This document shows positions 1 to 4,662 of a DNA stretch of 8,939 nucleotides, piece after piece. Within the stretch, counting starts at the first letter, position 1. The number at the start of each line of letters is the position of its first letter. Position numbers and translations under genes: made by a program. A model generated the notes under the pieces. The model saw nothing but the letters and a program-made list of their open reading frames with translations. It ran no database searches and was not told where the DNA came from. This DNA is from an archaeon (GTDB taxonomy: Archaea; Hydrothermarchaeota; Hydrothermarchaeia; Hydrothermarchaeales; JALUUU01). Location: NCBI GenBank assembly GCA_027021185.1, contig JALUUU010000161.1:1-8939 (forward strand), given 5' to 3'.

Positions 1-1
1 G

Positions 2-73
2 AACGCGGTCAGGGAGGGAGACTTCAGGATCCTGCCACGCTCACGGCAACAACACAAAGAAAAAATGAGGTGA
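2..73 (+). CDS. 3' end of an upstream gene (partial)
   Basis: Frame 2 is open from the window edge to a TGA at 71-73. It reads as a basic, polar C-terminus ending in KEKMR. The stop overlaps the ribosome-binding site of the next gene, a normal arrangement in a tight operon. Only about 23 residues are visible, so no family can be named. Frame 1 is also open across this stretch, to 102, but would overlap the next gene for longer. The choice of frame is an inference. Confidence 0.35.
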   Translation, partial: NAVREGDFRILPRSRQQHKEKMR

Positions 74-74
74 T
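67..74 (+). promoter_or_regulatory. strong archaeal Shine-Dalgarno site
   Basis: GAGGTGAT lies 5 nt before the ATG at 80 and matches the anti-Shine-Dalgarno end of archaeal 16S rRNA (AUCACCUCC) over eight bases. It fixes the start of the 58-residue gene and is one of the best signs that the DNA is archaeal. Confidence 0.75.
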
Positions 75-79
75 TAGAT

Positions 80-256
80 ATGTGGAGAGTTTTCTGCGGT
101 AAATGCGGGCTGCCGTTGAATCAGCCCTTTGCGGGTGACCGGCTGGAGGAGCTGGTGGTGGAGCTGCTTAAAATAGTTGCTGAGACAAACCCTGGGATAA
201 AGGACATGTTCAGGGAGCTGGTTAGGGAGAAAGAGGCTGAGGAGTTGTTCGCGTGA
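80..256 (+). CDS. 58-aa CxxC (zinc-ribbon-like) protein, first gene of toxin-like cassette
   Basis: The gene starts at ATG 80 behind a near-perfect ribosome-binding site and ends at TGA 254-256. The product is 58 residues. It begins with a CGKCG knuckle (Cys6, Cys9), half of a typical zinc ribbon, and continues into a charged, Glu/Leu-rich helical region (about residues 21-58). With a single CxxC it could bind zinc only as a dimer or with a partner. Its last bases overlap the GTG start of the BrnT-like gene by 4 nt (GTGA), which suggests translational coupling and a shared function. It may be an antitoxin or accessory partner of the toxin-like protein, but that rests on position only. I do not recognise a specific family. 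Confidence 0.7.
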   Translation: MWRVFCGKCGLPLNQPFAGDRLEELVVELLKIVAETNPGIKDMFRELVREKEAEELFA

Positions 257-516
257 GGATAAGGATAGTCTGGACGAAGGAGGATATTAACCACATAAGG
301 AAGCACAACATAGAACCAATAGAGATAGAGTCAATCTTCGAGTCCAGGATTTACTACAGGAGAGGCGGAGACTTTTACGATTTCCTGGGCAGGACAAGGA
401 CTGGCAGGATTCTATTCGTGATACTGGAGAGGCTAGGGCAGGATACCTACCGGGTTGTCATGGCCAGGGATGCAACTGACTCAGAAAAGAATTTATACGT
501 TAGAAGGGCGAAGTAG
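253..516 (+). CDS. BrnT-like RelE-fold toxin
   Basis: The product is 87 residues from a GTG start that overlaps the previous stop; a GAGGAG stretch at 238-243 serves as ribosome-binding site. The pattern fits the BrnT family of small ribonuclease toxins (RelE/ParE fold): W7, an RKHNIE stretch near residues 16-21, a hydrophobic IFE segment (28-30), a central GRT..GR.LFV strand pair (46-56), and a C-terminal R..MARDAT..E...Y block (67-82) that matches the typical ISARxAT..E...Y ending. BrnT toxins cleave mRNA and are held inactive by an antitoxin from the next gene. Here a 43-residue gene starts 2 nt downstream, and a CxxC protein lies upstream. The family assignment comes from the motif pattern; toxicity is not shown. 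The stop is TAG, followed two codons later by TGA. Confidence 0.75.
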   Translation: MRIRIVWTKEDINHIRKHNIEPIEIESIFESRIYYRRGGDFYDFLGRTRTGRILFVILERLGQDTYRVVMARDATDSEKNLYVRRAK

Positions 517-518
517 AT

Positions 519-650
519 ATGATGAGGAAAAGCAAGGTCAAGGTTAAGAGCCTGGATGAGCTGCCGGAGACAGACGAGTGGACAGAGGTAGAGTTCACTG
601 AGCCAGTGAAGGTTGAATCAGTGCTTAAGAAGGCGCTCAAAAAAGCCTGA
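519..650 (+). CDS. 43-aa protein after BrnT-like toxin, possible antitoxin
   Basis: This small gene runs from ATG 519 (a second ATG follows at 522) to TGA 648-650, only 2 nt after the toxin-like stop. The product is 43 residues, highly charged: a basic start (RKSKVKVK), an acidic middle with LDELPETDEW and TEVEF, and a lysine-rich helical tail ending LKKALKKA. In classical BrnT/BrnA pairs the second gene encodes a larger antitoxin with a ribbon-helix-helix domain; this product is too short for a clear one. Position and size suit an antitoxin that neutralises by a short disordered or helical segment, but that is inference. A T6 run follows within 10 bp of the stop. Confidence 0.6.
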   Translation: MMRKSKVKVKSLDELPETDEWTEVEFTEPVKVESVLKKALKKA

Positions 651-680
651 CCCCCCTATTTTTTATAAGGGACTTTTATT
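651..680 (+). terminator. pyrimidine-rich/oligo-T terminator after the small cassette
   Basis: Directly after the 43-residue gene comes a C6 run, then T6 (659-664) and a second ACTTTTATT stretch. Oligo-T without a required hairpin is the usual intrinsic termination signal in archaea. It would end the three-gene transcript before the TGGTA array. Confidence 0.45.
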
Positions 681-684
681 GTCG

Positions 685-842
685 TGGTACATCATAGCGG
701 GTTGACGCTACGGTAGTTGCCGTGGTAGCGTGACTGGTAAGCTCTCTGGTAGCTCAGTGGTAGCTTCTCTGGTAAAGCAGTGGTAAACCATGTGGTTAGC
801 CGCTAATAAGCCCGTGGTAAGGCTCCTGGTAAAGCGCTGGTA
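685..842 (+). repeat. phased TGGTA array (iteron-like), candidate origin or partition site
   Basis: TGGTA occurs at 685, 723, 735, 747, 758, 770, 781, 815, 827 and 838, with degenerate copies CGGTA at 711, TGGTT at 793 and TAATA at 804. From 711 to 838 the spacing is 12, 12, 12, 11, 12, 11, 12, 11, 11, 12, 11 bp, so twelve boxes sit on one face of the DNA about one turn apart. Boxes pair into units of 23 bp (735-757, 758-780, 781-803, 804-826), most often with G or A and then a GC-rich spacer after TGGTA. The period is not a multiple of three and every frame is broken, so this is not a coding repeat. It lies between converging genes, in a region that also holds a replicative helicase. An iteron origin, a centromere-like partition site or a multi-site operator are the main readings. 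Confidence 0.7.
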
Positions 843-1018
843 GAAAGAAGGGTTATTTTTTTACCGGATTTAAGGGATTCAGTACACATGAAACGAATTT
901 CGAAAGCGTGGAATTTCTTACGGTGGTGTAGAACTGAAAGAACTATCAAGGTCGTTATCAGGTTTTTCCTTAGTAAAGCCATCAAATTGAACTTCGGGAT
1001 TTTGTGGAAAACTGTAGT
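843..1018. other. intergenic region between TGGTA array and regulator gene
   Basis: This is the AT-rich 3' flank of the - strand regulator. It holds a T7 run at 855-861 next to the array, which could terminate + strand transcription or act as an easily melted element beside iterons. Open frames exist on both strands (for instance from 888 on +, and 985 down to 803 on -), but they run into the repeats or lie antisense to the regulator and have no ribosome-binding site. I see no gene here. Confidence 0.4.
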
Positions 1019-1852
1019 TTACGGTGGCGGAAGAAGAGCTTGGTGGAGGTTTAGTGCATCACAGAAAACACCTCGGCTCTTAAACTCACGCGTAAAAATA
1101 GATAGAACACTCTGCGTAATCATATCGCGTGTTTTCGTTGCTCCTCCCATAAACGTTAGTGCATCGTTTATCCATTCTCGGAGTTCATCATCTAACTTTG
1201 CTTTATTCTCCCAGTTTAAGTAAGTTCTAGTAAGTTTGTCAGGGTCCCCCTCAACCAACTGGTCAAGATAATCAAGGTACTCGTAGTGCATAATAAATTC
1301 TAGGAGGACATCGGCGATGAATACGATTAACGTTGATGCATCGAGCTTTCGCAAGGTTTCCTTCTTTCCATTTTTTTTCTCACCAATTAACCTTAGAAGA
1401 GTTGGAATATCCGTAGGATCATCGGGGTTGGGGTTATCAGGACCCAATCGCGCTATCCCTTTAAGAAATGGTGTTGCTAATTCTAATCCTTCCACATCAA
1501 GATATAGGTTGAAAAACTCTGCTATAAGATAAGGATTCGTTCTGTAATATCGGCGATTATTTTGATACCACGATATAATATAGCCCTTCTTCTCCATCTC
1601 ATCCATGAGGGCACTGAGTTTAGATGCATAGTTGTGGCCTTCTACGTAGTATTTAGTTGCGATGTTATAGGGATAGTCAGGCTTCAATAGTAGATATGCA
1701 AATATCTTAGGGGCTTGGGGGTTATACGTTTTTTTGAGATCTTTAAATAGTGTTTTTAGTCCATCCTCTTTAATCCTTTTCCATATCTGTTTTGCCAGCT
1801 CCTCTTGTTTTACTGCCTTGTTGAGATCAAGGGATCGGCTCAATTTCTCCAT
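1019..1852 (-). CDS. winged-helix DNA-binding protein (PadR/MarR-like N-terminus)
   Basis: The product is 277 residues if it starts at ATG 1850-1852; a longer version from a TTG at 1898-1900 would add 16. I prefer the ATG because a TATA-like box lies about 29 nt upstream, which suits a leaderless transcript. Residues about 44-109 look like a winged helix: an APKIFAYLLLKP helix, an ASKLSALMDEMEKKGYI recognition-helix region, and a wing with YQNNRRYYR. A DNP-rich linker (about 138-150) follows, then a largely helical C-terminal half (about 165-265) that I do not recognise, possibly for dimerisation or ligand sensing. It is AT-rich, unlike the copper ATPase, and diverges from the AbrB-like gene across a shared promoter region. 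A regulator of the element's own genes is likely; its target is unknown. Confidence 0.65.
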   Translation of the reverse strand: MEKLSRSLDLNKAVKQEELAKQIWKRIKEDGLKTLFKDLKKTYNPQAPKIFAYLLLKPDYPYNIATKYYVEGHNYASKLSALMDEMEKKGYIISWYQNNRRYYRTNPYLIAEFFNLYLDVEGLELATPFLKGIARLGPDNPNPDDPTDIPTLLRLIGEKKNGKKETLRKLDASTLIVFIADVLLEFIMHYEYLDYLDQLVEGDPDKLTRTYLNWENKAKLDDELREWINDALTFMGGATKTRDMITQSVLSIFTREFKSRGVFCDALNLHQALLPPP

Positions 1853-1866
1853 GTAAAGGAGGTTAG

Positions 1867-1890
1867 ATATATATCCTATATATACTTTAC
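1867..1890 (-). promoter_or_regulatory. TATA-like promoter of the winged-helix gene
   Basis: Read on the - strand, AAAGTATATATAGG lies at 1888-1875, centred about 29 nt before the ATG at 1852. That is the spacing expected for an archaeal TATA box that starts a leaderless mRNA, and it argues for the ATG at 1852 over the upstream TTG. Confidence 0.5.
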
Positions 1891-1920
1891 TATATTCCAA
1901 TCATCACTATATCCAATAAT
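1890..1920. repeat. imperfect direct repeat in divergent promoter, possible operator
   Basis: CTATATTCCAATCAT (1890-1904) recurs as CTATATCCAATAAT (1907-1920), 17 bp apart and differing by one gap and one base. The pair lies between two divergent genes that both encode DNA-binding proteins, just upstream of the - strand TATA box. An operator for one of them is a reasonable inference. Confidence 0.35.
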
Positions 1921-1963
1921 ATTCCTGGATTATGCCAGAAATACGCTATTTTGTGCAAATAAA

Positions 1964-1973
1964 CTTTAAATAC
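1964..1973 (+). promoter_or_regulatory. TATA box for the AbrB-like gene
   Basis: CTTTAAATAC with A-rich sequence just upstream (GCAAATAAA) resembles an archaeal BRE/TATA element. It lies about 36 nt before ATG 2004, implying a transcript start near 1995 and a leader of roughly 10 nt. Confidence 0.45.
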
Positions 1974-2003
1974 CTAAAAATTTGATGGCTATACAGGATA
2001 TCA

Positions 2004-2168
2004 ATGAAGAAAAAAATTGATGACATACGGAAGGTGTTTCGCTTCGGTAACTGCAAGGCAGTAGTAACCTTACCTTCTGAGTTAGGGTTTCAGCCAGACG
2101 ATTTAGTAACTTAGCAAAGCACGGATGAAGGTCTTGTGCTCAAACGGGTGAAGGTGGTGGCAGAGTAG
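2004..2168 (+). pseudogene. AbrB/SpoVT-type DNA-binding protein with in-frame amber codon
   Basis: From ATG 2004 the frame reads 36 residues to a TAG at 2112-2114, then continues in the same frame for 17 codons to a second TAG at 2166-2168. The two halves together form one swapped-hairpin AbrB domain: KVFRFGNCKAVVTLPSELGF, then PDDLVT, then TAG, then STDEGLVLKRVKVVAE. The usual family pattern (K..R.G.S..V.LP.EL....GD.V.....DG..L..V) is met on both sides of the stop, so the amber codon falls inside the fold, not at its end. Such proteins are repressors or antitoxins; one product of 53 or 54 residues is normal for the family. Without the second half the hairpin could not close. This is a nonsense mutation, a base-call error or, less likely, TAG read-through. 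It lies 45 bp before the winged-helix/helicase pair and may regulate it. Confidence 0.6.
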
Positions 2169-2213
2169 TGGAAAAAATTTGGGCACTTCTAAGAGGATGG
2201 TATCACGAAAATC

Positions 2214-2555
2214 ATGATAATGAAGAAGAGACCCGGCGGGCGGGCTGGGCTAACCAGCGTGAGCATGGGCAGGCTCAGGAGGTTGCTGGCAATGGATAGC
2301 TCTGTTTCTCTGCTTTATAAAACCCAAGCCCCAGGCGTGGCTTACGAGAAAGCTGTTTTATTGCTTGATACGCACTGTGAGAAAACCAGGAACGGCATAA
2401 CAACATTCAAGGAAACTAGAAGTGTCCTCGCTTGGCTCTACCATTTAAACAGATCTGAAATTAGACGTTTTTTACATGAATTGCACGAATTGGGCTTAAT
2501 CGAGTTGGTTCCGTGCTGGGGTCTCCGACTAAAAAGCAACGGGAGGAGCGGCTGA
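2214..2555 (+). CDS. small winged-helix protein preceding the replicative helicase
   Basis: The product is 113 residues from ATG 2214 (a second ATG at 2220 is possible); an in-frame TAA at 2190-2192 limits the start. A GAGGATGG stretch at 2193-2200 is a weak ribosome-binding site. The N-terminus is basic (KKRPGGRAG, then RLRRLL). Residues about 48-108 have a helix-turn-helix pattern: a long helix, RSVLAWLYHLNRSEIRRFLH, then ELGLIELVPCWGLRL as the wing. Its TGA is followed directly by the ATG of the helicase gene, so the two are surely co-expressed. In small replicons a DNA-binding protein beside an SF3 helicase often recognises the origin. That role, perhaps on the TGGTA array, is inference. 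No named family was recognised. Confidence 0.65.
   Translation: MIMKKRPGGRAGLTSVSMGRLRRLLAMDSSVSLLYKTQAPGVAYEKAVLLLDTHCEKTRNGITTFKETRSVLAWLYHLNRSEIRRFLHELHELGLIELVPCWGLRLKSNGRSG
2541..2548 (+). promoter_or_regulatory. ribosome-binding site of the helicase gene
   Basis: GGGAGGAG lies inside the 3' end of the winged-helix gene, 7 nt before the ATG at 2556. It fixes that start and shows that the helicase is translated separately from the upstream protein. Confidence 0.65.
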
Positions 2556-3964
2556 ATGGTCGGGGTAGTCAGCCTCGAAGAGTTCATAGCCACGTGGATG
2601 GGTGGCGAGATAGAAAAAGAAATAAAGCCCCACCACCTAGCACCGCTAATCCTCAAGAAGCGAACATTCAAGACAATGATAGACACCGAGGAGGTCTACG
2701 TCTACGACAACGGTGTTTACCGCCCCAACGGAGAGACCGAAATAAAGGAACTCGTCCAAACTGCTTATCCTGAGGCATCCTCGTACTTCGTCACCGAAGT
2801 AATCAACTACATCCGACGAAGCACATACGTAAAACGCTCCGATTTCGACAGTAATACAAATCTGATAAACTTCCGAAATGGGGCATACAACATAGAAACT
2901 GATGAACTCTTGGAGCACGACCCTAAGCACCTTTTTTGAATCAAATCCCGCATAATTACAATCCCGACGCCGAATGCCTTAAGTGGCTAGAATTCATTGA
3001 GGAAGCCATTCACAAAGAGGACATCCCAGTCCTCCAAGAGGCTTTCGGATACACCTTATTCCCTAAATATTTCATCCATAAAGCGTTCCTTCTTGTCGGG
3101 AAAGGCGGGAATGGAAAGGGAGTAGTCCTCGATACTCTGAGATATATCTTGGGGGCTAACAACGTTAGTGCTAGGGAGCTTCAGGAGCTTAACACTAACC
3201 GTTTTGCTCTTGCTGATCTCTATGGAAAGCTAGCGAACATCGCCGGGGATATACCGTCCACTAGGCTCACGAAGACAGGCAACTTCAAGAAGCTAACAGG
3301 TCAGGATTTGATAGAGGCTGAAAAGAAGCATCAGAACTCGTTTAACTTTGAAAACTATGCAAAACTCTGGTTCTCATGTAACCAAGTGCCTCAGACCTCA
3401 GACGACACTGATGCCTTTTTCCAGGGCGGGATAATCTTTACATTTCCGCGAACCTTCAGAGGCACCGATAAAGAGGATAAGCACCTCCGGGAGACGCTAC
3501 AGGAAGAGTCTGAGGGCATCATCGCCTGGGCCATAGAGGGCCTGAAAAGGCTATTAGAGAATGACGGTTTTAGTTATTCGGCAAGCACTGAGGAAGTCAG
3601 GGAGTACTACGCTAGGCTCTCCGACAGTGTTTACGCATTTTATCAAGACTGTTTAGTGGAGGACAGCGAGAGCCAGATACCGAAGGATGACTTATATGCT
3701 CTCTACGTCACCTACTGCGCCAAGCTGAAAATCGACCCAGTTCACAAGAACACCTTTGCAAAGAACCTGCCTAGGTGTAGTGGAGTTATTAGGGTCTCTA
3801 GGCCACGTATAAAAGGCCGCAGGGTCATGGCGTGGCAGGGCGTGGCCTACAATTACGAGGCTTTTGAAAAACTTGGAATTTCCCTTGACACATTGACCGG
3901 TCAAGGGAGCATCGAAACCTCCCTTGACCACCCTGAAAACCAAGACCAAAAACAGGGGGTTTGA
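2556..3964 (+). CDS. P4/D5-type SF3 replicative helicase, split by a frameshift at 2931-2936
   Basis: Two frames form one protein of about 469 residues. The first (2556-2939) holds a D5_N-like region (about residues 38-127); the second (2936-3964) holds the SF3 ATPase. In the joined numbering, Walker A GKGGNGKG is at 182-189, a Walker B-like LANIAGD at 226-232, motif C with WFSCNQVP at 272-279 and an arginine-finger region FPRTFRG near 297-303. A C-terminal winged-helix-like part follows (about 354-432). The first frame stops at TGA after a T6 run (2931-2936); one more T would give HLFLNQIP and an unbroken family pattern. Proteins of this kind unwind origins of viruses and plasmids as hexamers. 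The usual N-terminal primase domain is absent. The break is a sequencing error, a mutation or slippage at the T run. All catalytic motifs are intact. Confidence 0.85.
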
Positions 3965-3978
3965 TCAAGGGGTCAAAG
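3882..3978. repeat. cluster of TTGACC/GGTCAA inverted motifs at the end of the helicase gene
   Basis: Five related motifs crowd here: CCCTTGAC (3882-3889), the perfect palindrome TTGACCGGTCAA (3893-3904), GGTCAAGGGAG (3899-3909) with its exact inverted partner CTCCCTTGACC (3919-3929) across a 9-nt loop, and ATCAAGGGGTCAAAGG just after the stop (3964-3979). The 11-bp hairpin lies inside coding sequence for a low-complexity tail (SLDTLTGQGS, then ETSLDHPENQ), where codon choice is free. Candidates are a protein-binding site of the replication module or a structured mRNA end. Confidence 0.55.
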
Positions 3979-4186
3979 GACTTCTCTACTTGTATCTAAC
4001 GAAAGAATCGGAAAGAATCGTCTCATCATTTATGTCATATCGAAATGGAAAAACATATTAAGAAAAATTAACCAACTAGTAATACAAGGTCTAGACATTT
4101 CACTGGAAAATAAGAACCTTAAAATATGAAGCAGCGTTTCCTCATCCTCGTCGCACTACGTTCTACATTAACCGGAGCTTTCCATC
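3965..4186. other. intergenic region between helicase and receiver gene
   Basis: This AT-rich stretch holds a perfect tandem duplication of GAAAGAATCG at 4001-4010 and 4011-4020, a TATA-like CTTAAAATATG at 4118-4128, and a GGAG at 4174-4177 placed 9 nt before the next ATG. No gene, tRNA or recognisable attachment site was seen. A change from the replicon-like left part to chromosomal genes may fall here, judging by gene content. Confidence 0.4.
4118..4128 (+). promoter_or_regulatory. TATA-like box upstream of the receiver gene
   Basis: CTTAAAATATG would place a transcript start near 4150, leaving a leader of about 35 nt that contains the GGAG at 4174-4177, 9 nt before ATG 4187. The match is fair, not exact. 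Confidence 0.35.
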
Positions 4187-4579
4187 ATGCGGAAGAGGAG
4201 AATCCTCATCGTAGAAGATGAGCCAGATATCTGCTATCTTGTAAAAGAGTTTTTAAGGAACTCAGGATACAAGACAATAGTAGCCTCCGATGGCTTCGAA
4301 GCCATCCAAAAACTCCGACGGATCACTGTAGATCTTGTATTGCTTGATATAATTCTTCCGGTCATGGATGGCTGGAGCGTGGTAGATACGATAAAGAAAA
4401 ACAAAAAGCTCAGGGATATTCCTATAATAATCTTTACAGCTAAACCCGAAGATGACAGGGATCAGACATATATTAAAAACTACCGTTTCACAGTAATAAG
4501 AAAACCCTTCGAATGGCGGCAATTAATAAAGAAGATTACCATGCATCTTAGCAGAGATGGGACGGCGGTAATAAATTAG
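4187..4579 (+). CDS. stand-alone CheY-like response regulator receiver protein
   Basis: The product is 130 residues and consists of a single receiver domain. The acidic pocket is E10/D11 in ILIVEDEPD, the phosphorylation site D54 lies in LVLLDIILP, the switch threonine T84 in IIIFTAKPE, and the conserved lysine K105 in VIRKPFEW. All residues needed for phosphorelay are present, so it should accept a phosphate from a histidine kinase and signal by binding a partner; no output domain is attached. No kinase lies in the window, so its input is unknown. It starts at ATG 4187 with a GGAG 9 nt upstream and ends with TAG. The copper ATPase begins 83 bp later behind its own TATA-like box, so a functional link is not assured. 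The identification as a receiver is firm. Confidence 0.92.
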   Translation: MRKRRILIVEDEPDICYLVKEFLRNSGYKTIVASDGFEAIQKLRRITVDLVLLDIILPVMDGWSVVDTIKKNKKLRDIPIIIFTAKPEDDRDQTYIKNYRFTVIRKPFEWRQLIKKITMHLSRDGTAVIN

Positions 4580-4639
4580 AGTAAGATCATCCAATGATAT
4601 AGGATTACAATATCGAGTATTGTCAACTACTGCTTTCTT

Positions 4640-4650
4640 CAGAATATAAG
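4640..4650 (+). promoter_or_regulatory. TATA-like promoter of the copper ATPase
   Basis: CAGAATATAAG lies about 24 nt before the ATG at 4669, the spacing of a leaderless archaeal transcript. There is no Shine-Dalgarno site before either the GTG at 4663 or the ATG at 4669. This favours the ATG at 4669 (third codon of the longest frame) as the true start. Confidence 0.4.
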
Positions 4651-4662
4651 ACCAAATGGTAT

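Noticed and set aside
121..306. A - strand frame with the peptide RPDYPYP, similar to KPDYPYN in the winged-helix protein
   Set aside because: It is the antisense of the coupled CxxC and BrnT-like genes, which have good starts and a clear family pattern. The peptide likeness is short and probably chance.
747..765. A tRNA gene: TAGCTCAGTGGTAG matches the A-box and D-loop of many tRNAs
   Set aside because: The bases that should close the D-stem (GCTC with GAGC) do not pair here, no T-loop (GTTCGAATC type) follows, and no acceptor stem can be formed. The match comes from two neighbouring TGGTA boxes.
685..842. A CRISPR array
   Set aside because: The conserved core is only five bases, the period is 11-12 bp and there are no spacers of normal length.
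803..985. A - strand gene, in frame after the stop of the winged-helix gene
   Set aside because: It runs into the TGGTA array and has no start signal; the peptide resembles no family. Read-through of the TAA at 1019 is not supported.
888..1223. A + strand gene of 111 codons
   Set aside because: Most of it lies antisense to the winged-helix gene, its composition is unlike a protein (W- and R-rich runs) and no ribosome-binding site is present.
1853..1900. TTG 1898-1900 as the start of the winged-helix gene
   Set aside because: The added 16 codons overlap a good TATA-like box placed correctly for a leaderless start at ATG 1852.
2513..2773. An alternative + strand frame over the helicase start
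   Set aside because: It overlaps two genes with a clear joint operon structure and gives an Arg/Pro-rich peptide typical of an out-of-frame reading.
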